Made by a program: the position numbers and the translations under genes | Part shown: piece by piece, positions 1 to 8,835 of the stretch | How positions within the stretch are numbered: the stretch's first letter is position 1 | How the letters are laid out: each line of letters starts with the position of its first letter | The notes under the pieces: generated by a model | Seen by the model: only the letters and a program-made list of their open reading frames with translations | Database searches by the model: none | Told to the model about the DNA's origin: nothing | Source of the DNA: OCS155 cluster bacterium AG-333-G23 | GTDB taxonomy: Bacteria; Actinomycetota; Acidimicrobiia; Actinomarinales; Actinomarinaceae | Assembly: GCA_003282445.1 (NCBI GenBank) | Contig: QBZE01000001.1 | Span: 1-64,000 of the forward strand | Length of the DNA stretch: 64,000 nt | Reading direction: 5' to 3'

Positions 1-24
1 ATATTAAACTTGTTAATTTCACTT

Positions 25-342
25 CTAATTTAGTTTTGGATGAGATTCAATAATGTTTCTTAGTTCTCTATATTTAAGCTTTGTTGCCTTTTTTGTTCCA
101 ACAATATAAATATAAAAAATATTGTTTATCTCTAAACCTCTAACTACCTCTTTAATCTTTCTTCTAAACTTATTCCGCTTAACTGCGTTTGCTTCTGATT
201 TTGGAAGGCTTATCGCCAGCCTTGATAGCCCTTCGTTACTATCTTGTATATAAACCTTTAAACCTTTTTCAGTTAAACAATTTTCTTCTTTTTTCAGGTC
301 TAAAAAATGATTGCTATTTTTAAAAGTAGTAAAATTTACCAA
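25..342 (-). CDS. rnpA: Ribonuclease P protein component
   Basis: Protein subunit of RNase P, which helps the catalytic RNA remove 5' leaders from pre-tRNAs. The 105-residue product carries the family's basic RNR-type signature around residues 54-68 (KRNKFRRKIKEVVR), expected to contact the RNA. It begins with TTG four bases after the rpmH stop, in the standard rpmH-rnpA order, so the two are probably one transcript leaving the origin leftwards. Sequence outside the signature is divergent and the protein is slightly short. The TTG start is inferred; there is no ATG nearby in frame. Confidence 0.88.
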   Translation of the reverse strand: MVNFTTFKNSNHFLDLKKEENCLTEKGLKVYIQDSNEGLSRLAISLPKSEANAVKRNKFRRKIKEVVRGLEINNIFYIYIVGTKKATKLKYRELRNIIESHPKLN

Positions 343-346
343 CTAT

Positions 347-481
347 TTATGCAGATAGAACCTTGCGTCCTTTGCTTCTTCTTCTTTTTAGGATTTGACG
401 TCCTGCTCTGGTACGCATTCTTGCTCTAAAACCGTGTTTTCTGCTTCTTTTTCTATTGCTAGGTTGATAAGTTCTTTTCAT
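347..481 (-). CDS. rpmH: 50S ribosomal protein L34
   Basis: Small rRNA-binding protein of the large ribosomal subunit. The 44-residue product starts [20 protein letters not shown] and continues with an Arg/Lys-rich stretch ending in KGRKVLSA, which is the typical L34 pattern at its usual length. It lies directly upstream of rnpA and diverges from dnaA, the classic arrangement at bacterial origins. The upstream 270 bases are the presumed origin and promoter region. Identification is essentially certain from sequence. Confidence 0.97.
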   Translation of the reverse strand: MKRTYQPSNRKRSRKHGFRARMRTRAGRQILKRRRSKGRKVLSA

Positions 482-752
482 TTTTTACCTGTTTAATCAC
501 AATAAAACAACTATTGAATTAAACAAAGTAATTAAATGTTTTATTTGTTAGTTCGCGAAAAACAAACTAGTTTCGCGAAAAGTATATTAACTAGTATTTG
601 TAATCTATTTTTTTCTTATTGTTTTTATTGGTTTTTATTAAAAAAAGCTAATAAATTTAACCTTATTTTTTGATGTTTATTTTGTTGTAATTATTTAGTT
701 TGTTTTTAACACTCTATGTTTTTTCGAAATAATAAATTAAATTACTATACAC
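482..752. other. rpmH-dnaA intergenic region, candidate origin
   Basis: A very AT-rich 271-base gap between divergent rpmH and dnaA. It holds two copies of the 8-bp palindrome TTCGCGAA (552-559 and 572-579) exactly 20 bp apart, and two copies of ACTAGT (567-572 and 590-595). No canonical DnaA box (TTATCCACA) is present; the nearest matches carry at least two mismatches. Gene orientation switches here, as expected at an origin. That this is oriC is inference from synteny. Promoters for rpmH and dnaA must lie here but I cannot place them securely. Confidence 0.5.
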
Positions 753-2066
753 ATGAATCAAAAACTTATAGATTTTAAACAGAAGATATTGGAAGAACCT
801 CTGTCAAAAACAGAAAAATATTGGTTGGAACAAGTTGATTTTCGTACAAACCATGAAAATGAGCTCAATTTATTCGTAAATTCTGATTTTGTAAAGAGTT
901 CTATTGAAAAAAGACTCTATAAGAAAATTAAAAGCGTTTACAAAGATGTTTCTGGTTCTGATGATTGTGTTTTTGTCTTAGATAAAAAGCTTAAGAAAGA
1001 AAACTACATTAATACTCCTCCTGTTGAGAGTAATCGAGAAAAAATTATTGAAGAAAAGCCTGTTGATGAAAAAGTTTCAGCTGATGTTTCTGTTTTTGAA
1101 AGTCTTTTGGTTGGTGTTTCTAACAACCTAGCTATAGCTGCTGCTAAAAATGTCGTATTAGATCCGGGTAAAAGGTTTAATCCTTTGTTTATTCATGGTG
1201 AACCCGGTGTTGGGAAGACCCACCTTTTAAAAACAATGGAACAATCTACTAGTTCTTCTTACTATATTGATTCCGAGTCTTTTTTAGAGTCTTATGTTAG
1301 TGGTATAAAGAATCAAGATATCGATTTGTTTAAAAATAAAATTAGGTCTGTAGATATTCTTTTAATTGATGATATACAGTTTTTTCTTGGAAAAAAGGGT
1401 GTGTCTGAAGAGCTTTTTCACACTATAAACTTTTTTTTAAATAATGAAAAAGCTGTTGTATTGGTTTCAGACCAAAGACCTCAAGACCTTTTGGGTTTTC
1501 CCGAAAGACTTGTTTCAAGAATCTTAAATGGTTTGGTTACAGACATAGGCAAACCAGATAAAGAAATGTTTGAAAAAATGTTAAAAATAAAAAACGAAGA
1601 GTTTGAAGGTGTTTTGTTGTCAAAGAAAGAGATTGATGAAATTTTAAACGTCGAGATAAATAGTTTTAGAGATATAAGCGGAATAGTTAACAACCTTGTA
1701 ATCAACAAACAAACCGGTTCTGGTAATTCTGAATATATTAAAAACCTAGTTTTTGAGACTAAAAAAGATGTTGTTGCTTATTTAACCCCTGATTACATTT
1801 TGGATTATGTTTCAGACGTTTACCAGGTGGATAAAAAGCTTATTGTTTCAAAAAATAGGAGTTCAAACGTTGTTAGTGCAAGAAACCTTTGTGTTTCTTT
1901 AATTAGAAAGCATACTGATTTGTCTCTTTCTCAGATCGGTCTTTTTTTCGGTGGTAGGTCTCACTCAACAATTTTGTCTTGTATAAAGAAATCAGAAGCA
2001 TCGAGCGTCTTGTTGAAAGAAATAAACATTTTCGACAATAAAATAAATAATTTGGTTGTTTCTTAG
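753..2066 (+). CDS. dnaA: Chromosomal replication initiator DnaA
   Basis: AAA+ ATPase that binds DnaA boxes and opens the origin. The 437-residue protein has a short N-terminal domain and charged linker (about 1-110), Walker A GEPGVGKT at 149-156, Walker B LLIDDIQ near 203-209, and a C-terminal helix-turn-helix with signature GGRSHSTILSCIKK. The usual Asp of the GRDH motif is Ser here. It is shorter than many actinobacterial DnaA proteins, mainly in the linker. No clear ribosome binding site precedes the ATG. Followed by dnaN as usual. Confidence 0.96.
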   Translation: MNQKLIDFKQKILEEPLSKTEKYWLEQVDFRTNHENELNLFVNSDFVKSSIEKRLYKKIKSVYKDVSGSDDCVFVLDKKLKKENYINTPPVESNREKIIEEKPVDEKVSADVSVFESLLVGVSNNLAIAAAKNVVLDPGKRFNPLFIHGEPGVGKTHLLKTMEQSTSSSYYIDSESFLESYVSGIKNQDIDLFKNKIRSVDILLIDDIQFFLGKKGVSEELFHTINFFLNNEKAVVLVSDQRPQDLLGFPERLVSRILNGLVTDIGKPDKEMFEKMLKIKNEEFEGVLLSKKEIDEILNVEINSFRDISGIVNNLVINKQTGSGNSEYIKNLVFETKKDVVAYLTPDYILDYVSDVYQVDKKLIVSKNRSSNVVSARNLCVSLIRKHTDLSLSQIGLFFGGRSHSTILSCIKKSEASSVLLKEINIFDNKINNLVVS

Positions 2067-2182
2067 GGGGTTGTTTTTTATGTTTAAAGTTTTCAACACC
2101 CCCTCACCTTTAAAAACTTTGTTTTTTGATGTTTTAAACATTTTCAACAGCTTTATTATTATTAAATCTATAAGGAATTAAA
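2065..2182 (+). promoter_or_regulatory. dnaA-dnaN spacer with hairpin and repeats
   Basis: The 116-base spacer opens with a hairpin overlapping the dnaA stop: AGGGGGT (2065-2071) pairs perfectly with ACCCCCT (2098-2104) around a long AT-rich loop. The 9-mer TTTTCAACA occurs twice (2090-2098 and 2141-2149); it differs from the DnaA box consensus at two positions, so a diverged DnaA box is possible but unproven. A good ribosome binding site AAGGA (2172-2176) precedes the TTG start of dnaN. There is no strong U-tract after the hairpin, so a terminator is doubtful. Confidence 0.4.
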
Positions 2183-3295
2183 TTGAAATTCAAAATAAAA
2201 ACAAGTGCTCTAAAAGAAGTTGTTTCTTCTGTTTCTAGAGTTGTAGATCCAAGGCCCGCAACCCCTTCTTTACAAGGTATATATCTAAAGACAAGAGAAG
2301 ATCTGTTAGAAGTCGTTGGCTCAGACCTAGACATAGTTTTAAAAGCAAGAACAGGTGTAAAAACAGAGGTGGAGGGAGAAACACTAGTAAATGCAAGGGT
2401 TTTATCAGAGATAGTTAGAAAACTACCAACAGGAGAGGTTACGTTTTCAGACATAGGGACAGAACTTAAGGTCGAAACAAAAAAGATGGAATTCAAATTA
2501 AGAAAACTAGACGAAAAAACATATCCGGAAGCACTGTTGGAAGACAACACAAACGAAAACACAGAAGAAGTGGAAGTATCAGAACTTTTTGAATCAATAA
2601 AAAAAGTAGGTATAGCAAGCTCACCAGAAGGTGGAAGACCTGTTTTAACAGGTGTATATTTTAACAACAAAAATGACGCCACCGAACTGGTGGCCACAGA
2701 CAGCTATAGACTCGCAACATATAGCCTGTCCGAAATACCAATAAAAGACATAGGGATTATTTCATACAGAGCCCTAAGCGAAACAATAAGGGTTTTTGAA
2801 AACACAGACGACCCGATAAAGATAAACTCAAACGAAAGAGAACTTTATTTTTATAATGAAAAAACATCAGCAGCAGTTAGAAAACTAGAAGGAAGCTTTC
2901 CAGAGTATGAAAATCTTTTTCCAAAAGAAACAATCTTTACAATAGAAGTTAAAAAATCTGAAATTTTAGAGTCCCTAGACAGAGCAACAGTTGTAGCTGA
3001 AGGGTTCATTCCGGTCAAGATCCTTTTATCAGACAACGAAACCTTAAACATCACAACAGTTAATAAAGACATAGGTGGTGGCAATGAGGAAGTATCAGTT
3101 AAAACTCTTGGAGTTGAGCTTGGTGACATCTCGGGTTTTGAAATGTCTTTTAACCCCAACTATTTCATGCAAGGCATAGAAGTTTTAGATGGTGAAACGG
3201 TTTATATTCGTTTTTCTGGAAACGAGAAACCAGTTGTTATCCAGGGGGAGGTAGAAAACTACAAATACCTTCTCATGCCCGTTAGAACCAACTAG
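2183..3295 (+). CDS. dnaN: DNA polymerase III beta sliding clamp
   Basis: Ring-shaped processivity factor tethering polymerase III to DNA. At 370 residues it is the normal length for the three-domain clamp, and it starts MKFKIKTSALKEVVSSVSRV and ends near PVRTN, close to the usual MPVR(L/T) terminus. TTG start, with AAGGA six bases upstream. Position directly after dnaA and the overlap by one base with the next gene (tAG/GTG) support an origin operon. The gene that usually follows dnaN, recF, is absent. Confidence 0.96.
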   Translation: MKFKIKTSALKEVVSSVSRVVDPRPATPSLQGIYLKTREDLLEVVGSDLDIVLKARTGVKTEVEGETLVNARVLSEIVRKLPTGEVTFSDIGTELKVETKKMEFKLRKLDEKTYPEALLEDNTNENTEEVEVSELFESIKKVGIASSPEGGRPVLTGVYFNNKNDATELVATDSYRLATYSLSEIPIKDIGIISYRALSETIRVFENTDDPIKINSNERELYFYNEKTSAAVRKLEGSFPEYENLFPKETIFTIEVKKSEILESLDRATVVAEGFIPVKILLSDNETLNITTVNKDIGGGNEEVSVKTLGVELGDISGFEMSFNPNYFMQGIEVLDGETVYIRFSGNEKPVVIQGEVENYKYLLMPVRTN

Positions 3296-3582
3296 TGAAA
3301 AATCAACAACCAGAAAAAATTGACGTAGAGAAAAACCCTTTAGGGATAAATTTTTTAAAATCAAAAAAAGTAAAAAAATATTTTGATGAAAACACATTTC
3401 TTTGGTCTAGCGAAACAACCCCCGGACCCGTTATTGGAAACAAAGCAACCCTTTATACAACATCTAAAAGAGCAATGGATTTAATCAAGCTAGAAGAACA
3501 AAAAATACTTATAGATATTGAAAAAAAAACAAAAATAAAGCTTAATTCGTTGGATGTTCAAATCGAAAATAACCAACAATAA
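3295..3582 (+). CDS. DciA-like (DUF721) protein
   Basis: A 95-residue protein in the slot between dnaN and gyrB where actinobacteria carry DciA, the DUF721 loader/partner of the replicative helicase. The middle and C-terminal part (about residues 38-90: a Trp, then GPVIGNKATLYTTSKRAM, then a helix and a short beta strand) resembles the DUF721 core. It is short and the similarity is weak, so the call leans on position. GTG start overlaps the dnaN stop by one base, implying translational coupling. Confidence 0.5.
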   Translation: MKNQQPEKIDVEKNPLGINFLKSKKVKKYFDENTFLWSSETTPGPVIGNKATLYTTSKRAMDLIKLEEQKILIDIEKKTKIKLNSLDVQIENNQQ

Positions 3583-3658
3583 CAACGGATTTCGGCTAAA
3601 ATAAGAGTTCAGCTAGGGCTGTATAAAAACAAAAAAAGAAGCGTATCTTAGGAGATCC

Positions 3659-5581
3659 GTGCCAAAAAAAGATTCAAAAAAATATGATTCTAAAGACATA
3701 AAGGTCTTAGAGGGTCTCGAAGCAGTTCGAAAAAGACCTGCTATGTACATAGGTTCAACAGGTCCTAATGGATTACACCACTTAGTCTGGGAAGTGGTTG
3801 ATAACTCAGTTGACGAAGCAATGGCGGGACGATGTAATTCAATAGAAGTTCGTCTTGAGAAAAATGGATCAGTAACTGTTACAGATAACGGAAGCGGAAT
3901 ACCCGTAAAACCAAGACCAAAAACAAAAGAATCAGCACTAACAACCGTCTTAACAACCCTACATGCCGGTGGCAAGTTTGAATCAGAAGCATATAGTGTT
4001 AGTGGGGGTCTACACGGTGTTGGTATCTCTGTAGTTAATGCCCTTTCCGTCTTTGTAAAAGCGGAAGTACAAAGAGATGGTTTCTTTTGGAATCAAAATT
4101 TTGACTTTGGTAAGCCGGTATCAAAAATTAAAAAAGGAAAAGCCACAAAAAAAACGGGAACAAAAATAAATTTTTTAGCTGACCCAGAAATTTTTGAAGA
4201 AACACAGAGTTTTGAATACAACATTGTATCGGAGAGACTAAGACAAACAGCATTTTTAAATAAAGGATTGAAAATCACCCTTGTAGACAACAGAGTTAAA
4301 CCAGCAACCAAGGATAAATTTTTATACAAAGGTGGCTTAGTTGACTTTGTCGACTATTTGAATGATGGATTTGAAGTTCTTCACGAAAAAACAATATCCT
4401 TTTCTGATCAAAGCAAGGATTCTGAAATAGAAGTTGCTCTTCAGTGGAAAAACGAAGATGATGTAAACATTAAGAGCTTTGCTAATAACATACACACACT
4501 TGAGGGAGGCACCCACGAAGAAGGCTTAAGAACAGCGATAACAAAAGCGATTAATGACTTTGCAAAATCAAGAAATCTTCACTCCGATATTTCATTAACT
4601 GGTGACGACATTAGAGAAGGAATCACCGGAGTGATTTCCGTTAGGGTAAAAGAGCCCCAATTTGAAGGCCAGACAAAAACAAAGCTTGGCAATACAGAAA
4701 TGAAGTCAAAAGTACAGGTTTTAGTCAATAAAGAGCTGCCGAAATGGTTGTCCAAGAACACAAAAGAAGGAAGAGCAATTGTGGAAAGGTGCGCCGTTGC
4801 AGCAAAAGCAAGAATGAGCGCTAAAAAAGCAAGAGAACTTACAAAAAGAAAGAGTATCTTAGAAACAGCGGGGCTTCCAGGCAAGCTTGCAGACTGTTCG
4901 TCTACAGATCCAATTGAAAGTGAATTATTTATAGTTGAAGGAGACTCTGCTGCGGGACCAGCAAAACAGGCAAGGGAGTCAAAAACACAGGCAATATTAC
5001 CAATAAGGGGAAAAATTATTAATGTACAAAAAGTCACAGAAAATAGAGCACTTCAGAATGAAGAAATAAGCTCGCTTATAAAAGCAATAGGTACAGGAAT
5101 AAAAGACGAATATAAAGGAGAGGAATCAAGGTACGGTAAGATAATATTTTTAACAGACGCTGATGTTGACGGAGCCCACATAAGAACACTTTTATTAACG
5201 TTTTTCTTTAAATTCATGCCAGGACTAATAAAAGAAGGCAAGGTATGGATTGCTGAACCTCCACTTTATAGAGCAAAATCCTCTGGTTCAATAAACTACC
5301 TTAAAGACGACAAATCGTTAGAAGAATTTAAAAAAGAAAACAAAAATAAAAAATTCGACATAAGTAGATTCAAAGGTCTAGGGGAGATGAATGCAGGAGA
5401 ACTATGGGATACCGCGATGAACCCAGATACGAGAAGTTTAATAAAAGTTAGTATTGCCGACGGAAAGGCAGCAGAAGCCAAAGCCGCAAACATGTTTGAA
5501 GTTCTTATGGGAAATGATGTTGCAAAGAGAAAAACATTCATTGAACAAAACGCAAAAGACGTAAGGTTTTTGGACGTATAA
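3659..5581 (+). CDS. gyrB: DNA gyrase subunit B
   Basis: ATPase subunit of gyrase, which introduces negative supercoils together with GyrA. The 640-residue protein shows the GHKL ATP-binding region (EVVDNSVDEA around residue 48; GGLHGVG around 118), the Toprim motifs EGDSAAG (about 427) and DADVDGAHI (about 500), and a normal C terminus ending in FLDV. GTG start with AGGAG at 3650-3654, five bases upstream. The stop TAA overlaps the gyrA ATG by one base. Confidence 0.97.
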   Translation: MPKKDSKKYDSKDIKVLEGLEAVRKRPAMYIGSTGPNGLHHLVWEVVDNSVDEAMAGRCNSIEVRLEKNGSVTVTDNGSGIPVKPRPKTKESALTTVLTTLHAGGKFESEAYSVSGGLHGVGISVVNALSVFVKAEVQRDGFFWNQNFDFGKPVSKIKKGKATKKTGTKINFLADPEIFEETQSFEYNIVSERLRQTAFLNKGLKITLVDNRVKPATKDKFLYKGGLVDFVDYLNDGFEVLHEKTISFSDQSKDSEIEVALQWKNEDDVNIKSFANNIHTLEGGTHEEGLRTAITKAINDFAKSRNLHSDISLTGDDIREGITGVISVRVKEPQFEGQTKTKLGNTEMKSKVQVLVNKELPKWLSKNTKEGRAIVERCAVAAKARMSAKKARELTKRKSILETAGLPGKLADCSSTDPIESELFIVEGDSAAGPAKQARESKTQAILPIRGKIINVQKVTENRALQNEEISSLIKAIGTGIKDEYKGEESRYGKIIFLTDADVDGAHIRTLLLTFFFKFMPGLIKEGKVWIAEPPLYRAKSSGSINYLKDDKSLEEFKKENKNKKFDISRFKGLGEMNAGELWDTAMNPDTRSLIKVSIADGKAAEAKAANMFEVLMGNDVAKRKTFIEQNAKDVRFLDV

Positions 5582-8049
5582 TGCCAGCAAAGAAAACAAC
5601 CACAAAGAAGCCAGCGGCAAAGAAAACAACCACAAAGAAGCCAGAGACTCAAAACGGGGCAATAGCGGTAGAAGATGAAATCTCTAAATCTTTCCTGGAT
5701 TATGCAATGTCAGTTATTGTTTCAAGAGCACTCCCTGATGTTAAAGACGGTTTAAAACCAGTACAAAGAAGAATTCTTTATTCAATGTATGAAACAGGGA
5801 TAAGGCCCACTGGTCCATTTAGAAAATGTTCCAAGGTTGTAGGTGATGTTATGGGTAATTATCACCCACATGGAAACGAAGCTATATACGGAACTCTTGT
5901 AAGGCTTGGACAGCACTTTAGTACAAGATATCCTCTTATCGAACCACAAGGTAACTTCGGGACCCCCGATGACCCACCAGCAGCGATGAGATATACAGAG
6001 TCTAGAATGTCGCTACTAGCATCGCAGCTTCTTGATGGCATTGATGAGGAAACTGTTGACTTTGAACCAAACTATTCAGGAGAAACAACCGAACCAAAAG
6101 TACTCCCAGGAAGGTTTCCAAATCTTCTTATAAACGGAGCAGAAGGAATAGCTGTCGCAATGGCTACAAACATGCCACCATATAATCTGCAAGAAATTAC
6201 AGAAGCAGTTAAATTCACACTAAAAACCAAAGAACCTAAGCCAAGAGACTACTTGAAGATAATTAAAGGCCCAGACTTTCCAACCGGAGGCTTAATAGTC
6301 AAAACCCCAACAATAAAAGATGCAATATTAAAAGGAAGAGGGTCTATCAAACTTAGAGCTGTTGCTGACGTTGAAGAGCTTGGAAAAGGAAGATCAGCAA
6401 TCGTTGTGAAAGAGTTACCTTATCAGGCATCAATAGATCGAATAATGGAAAAAATTGCTTCCTTAGTGCAGGATAAGAAACTTGCAGGAGTTTCAGATCT
6501 CAGGAATGAAAGTAGCGACAGAAACGGCACCAGGCTTGTTATTGAGTTAAAAAGAGATGCTGTTCCTCAGGTTGTTTTAAACCAACTTTTTAAACAAACC
6601 CAGCTTCAAGACTCATTTTCTGTAAATTCTGTTGCTCTTGTTGACGGGGTACCAAAAGTCCTTTCCGTTCCTGAGCTTATTGGGTATTACATAAAGCATC
6701 AAATAGACGTTATTCAAAGAAGAACAAAACATAGACTTGATAAAGCAAAAGATAGGTTGCATATTGTAGAAGGTCTTTTGCTTGCTCTAAATAAAATTGA
6801 TCAAATTATTAAAACAATCAAGGCATCAAAAGATGTAGATATTGCAAGAAAGTCGTTAATGAAGAAATTTAAACTATCAAAAATACAAGCATCACACATA
6901 TTAGATATGCCACTAAGAAGGCTAACAGCCCTCGAAAGAGAAAAATTAGACGAAGAAAAGAAAGACCTAAAAGAAACGATAAAAGAACTTACAGCAATTC
7001 TTAAAAGCAGGGCAAAACAAAACAAAATACTTGTCGAAGAACTTGAAGCCATAACAGAAAAGTTTGGAGACGAAAGAAGGTCTCGATTAGTAGATGACGT
7101 AGGAGAGGTAAAGATAGAAGATCTCATTGAAGACGAAGAAATAATAGTTTCAGTATCTTCAGGTGGATATGTAAAGTCAGTACCTTCTGATTCATACAAA
7201 AAGCAAGGCAGAGGAGGAAAGGGTGTCAAAGCTTCATCCTCGGATGAAGACGTAATAGAACACCTTTTATCGACATCTGTCCACTCTTATTTATTGTTTT
7301 TTACAGACAAAGGAAAAGTATATAGAGCAAAAGCTCATGAGCTTCCAAAAACGACAAGGACCGCAAAAGGATCTTTAATTCACAATGTTCTTTCAATGGG
7401 TCAGGACGAAAAAGTTCAGGCAATAATTGATACAAGAGATTATGAGACAGAGAAATTTCTTTTGATAATGACAGAAAAAGGAACAGTAAAAAAATCTGCT
7501 TTTAAAGACTTTGATTCAAACTATAAGTCTTTACAAGCGATAAAACTTAAAGAAGAAGACAGAGTTGTTTCTGTAAAGACAACCTCAGGAAAAGAAGATG
7601 TAATACTTGTATCGAAGAAAGGTCAAGCAATAAGATTTGATGAGAACAACCTTAAACCACAGGGTCGAACAGCAATGGGTGTCAGGGGCATCAAACTAAG
7701 AGAAGGAGACAAGGTTGTTGGAGCATCTACATCAAGAGAAGAAACTCTTTTATTTATTACGGCCAAGGGATACGGAAAGAGAACAAAGTTAGAAGAATTT
7801 AGAAGAGCAGGAAGAGGAGGAATGGGAGTTAAGGCCCTAAAAGTAACAGAAACAAAGGGAGATTTAGTTGGTGCTAGGTCTGTAGATGAAGATACAGAGG
7901 TTATGCTTATGAGTACCGGTGGAACAGCTATAAGATGTGCAGTAAAGCAAATAAAACAAATGAGCAGAGCAGCTCAAGGGGTAAAAGTTATGAAGCTTTC
8001 TAAAGAAGAAGAAATATCAGCTTTTATTCCAATAAAAACTGAAGATTAA
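5581..8049 (+). CDS. gyrA: DNA gyrase subunit A
   Basis: DNA cleavage and wrapping subunit of gyrase. The 822-residue protein has the catalytic tyrosine Tyr138 in AAMRYTES, and the gyrase-specific box QGRGGKG near residue 541, so it is GyrA and not ParC. Two oddities: a Lys/Thr-rich N-terminal extension of about 25 residues built from a perfect DNA duplication, and Asn99, Glu100 and Gly104 at the positions equivalent to E. coli Asp82, Ser83 and Asp87 of the quinolone-determining region. Start overlaps the gyrB stop. Expressed with gyrB. Confidence 0.97.
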   Translation: MPAKKTTTKKPAAKKTTTKKPETQNGAIAVEDEISKSFLDYAMSVIVSRALPDVKDGLKPVQRRILYSMYETGIRPTGPFRKCSKVVGDVMGNYHPHGNEAIYGTLVRLGQHFSTRYPLIEPQGNFGTPDDPPAAMRYTESRMSLLASQLLDGIDEETVDFEPNYSGETTEPKVLPGRFPNLLINGAEGIAVAMATNMPPYNLQEITEAVKFTLKTKEPKPRDYLKIIKGPDFPTGGLIVKTPTIKDAILKGRGSIKLRAVADVEELGKGRSAIVVKELPYQASIDRIMEKIASLVQDKKLAGVSDLRNESSDRNGTRLVIELKRDAVPQVVLNQLFKQTQLQDSFSVNSVALVDGVPKVLSVPELIGYYIKHQIDVIQRRTKHRLDKAKDRLHIVEGLLLALNKIDQIIKTIKASKDVDIARKSLMKKFKLSKIQASHILDMPLRRLTALEREKLDEEKKDLKETIKELTAILKSRAKQNKILVEELEAITEKFGDERRSRLVDDVGEVKIEDLIEDEEIIVSVSSGGYVKSVPSDSYKKQGRGGKGVKASSSDEDVIEHLLSTSVHSYLLFFTDKGKVYRAKAHELPKTTRTAKGSLIHNVLSMGQDEKVQAIIDTRDYETEKFLLIMTEKGTVKKSAFKDFDSNYKSLQAIKLKEEDRVVSVKTTSGKEDVILVSKKGQAIRFDENNLKPQGRTAMGVRGIKLREGDKVVGASTSREETLLFITAKGYGKRTKLEEFRRAGRGGMGVKALKVTETKGDLVGARSVDEDTEVMLMSTGGTAIRCAVKQIKQMSRAAQGVKVMKLSKEEEISAFIPIKTED
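5587..5643 (+). repeat. Perfect 27-bp tandem repeat at gyrA start
   Basis: Two identical 27-base units (5587-5613 and 5617-5643) separated by three bases encode AKKTTTKKP twice. They form the basic N-terminal extension of GyrA, ahead of the conserved start of the family. Perfect identity at DNA level, including all codons, suggests a recent duplication. Confidence 0.92.
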
Positions 8050-8054
8050 AGTAA

Positions 8055-8660
8055 ATGGTAAGAGTAAGCAGAGTAAGAAGAATAATAAGAAAGATAGATC
8101 CTTGGACTGTTCTGAAAGTCACCTTTGTGTTGAATTTTGTTGTTGCCCTTACTATTGTTTTAGGCTTTTCAATTCTTTGGGTTTTATTAATTAACGCAGG
8201 AGTACCACAGGGGTTAGAGGATATCGCAAAAAGATTAGCCTTGTTAGATGAAAACTCTACACTTGTAGGCAATATAGAAGCTCTTTTCTCGTCAGTTGTA
8301 TTTTTAGCAACAGTTTATTTGCTTACTCAAACAGCTTTGGCAACAATAGGCGCTTTTTTCTACAATTTAGTTTCCGATCTTGTAGGAGGCATAGAGGTTG
8401 TTGTCTTAGAAGAGTCTTACGGAGAAGCCCCAGTAGTTAAAGAAAAGCAAAAGAGACCAAAAAAAGAAAAAGACAAAAACAAAGAGACCGTCTTGATGAC
8501 TTTATCTAAAACCGTTAAAAAAATTAGGTCTGAGAGGAAACAAGAGGAAGAAATTGTTTATCCGGAAATGCCGAGACCAGACGTACCAAGAGACATAGAA
8601 GAACAAACGCTTTCAGACTCTTTTAAAAACATTCCAAACGAAGAAGACGAATACAAATAA
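8055..8660 (+). CDS. DUF3566 membrane protein
   Basis: Actinobacterial integral membrane protein that typically sits directly after gyrA; function unknown. The 201-residue product starts with a basic segment, then the DUF3566 core with two membrane helices (about residues 24-46 and 76-100) and the motif KIDPWTVLKVTF. The C-terminal third (from about residue 125) is hydrophilic and rich in Lys/Glu, probably cytoplasmic and disordered. It starts five bases after the gyrA stop, so it is in the same transcript. Confidence 0.8.
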   Translation: MVRVSRVRRIIRKIDPWTVLKVTFVLNFVVALTIVLGFSILWVLLINAGVPQGLEDIAKRLALLDENSTLVGNIEALFSSVVFLATVYLLTQTALATIGAFFYNLVSDLVGGIEVVVLEESYGEAPVVKEKQKRPKKEKDKNKETVLMTLSKTVKKIRSERKQEEEIVYPEMPRPDVPRDIEEQTLSDSFKNIPNEEDEYK

Positions 8661-8683
8661 CTTGCTAAACTCTTTTAAACAAA

Positions 8684-8831
8684 GAAACTAAAAAGCGAAG
8701 TTAGTGAAAATCTAACACTGTCCCGCAACTGTGAATCGAAAGATAAGTCAGGTCGACTTTCTAGTTTTATTAAAACAACAATCCTCGAGAGAAGGAATGG
8801 AGTCTCAATCTTTTCTCGTGGTAAGAAAGGA
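8684..8831 (+). ncRNA. Cobalamin riboswitch and expression platform
   Basis: The leader of the BtuF-like gene has the B12-box core: AGTGAAAATCT (8703-8713), CCCGCAACTGTG (8722-8733) and AAGTCAGGTCGACTTT (8745-8760). A closing P1 stem pairs AAACTA (8685-8690) with TAGTTT (8762-8767) and AAAG with CTTT. The variable arm is minimal (ATC-GAAA-GAT). Downstream, CGAGAGAAGG (8786-8795) pairs with TCTTTTCTCG (8809-8818) just before the ribosome binding site AAAGGA (8826-8831). No U-tract follows, so control at translation is more likely than termination. Confidence 0.9.
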
Positions 8832-8835
8832 AATT

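Noticed and set aside
545-600. parS centromere site near the origin
   Set aside because: GTTTCGCGAAAA resembles the parS arms, but it is two bases shorter in the centre than TGTTTCACGTGAAACA, so ParB binding is not supported.
2065-2104. Rho-independent terminator after dnaA
   Set aside because: The GGGGG/CCCCC stem is good, but the loop is about 26 bases and no U-tract follows; dnaN would also be cut off. Left as a hairpin of unknown role.
8731-8835. Longer BtuF-like protein starting at 8731
   Set aside because: The extra 35 codons run through the conserved riboswitch core and lack a signal peptide; ATG 8836 has a ribosome binding site and begins a signal sequence.
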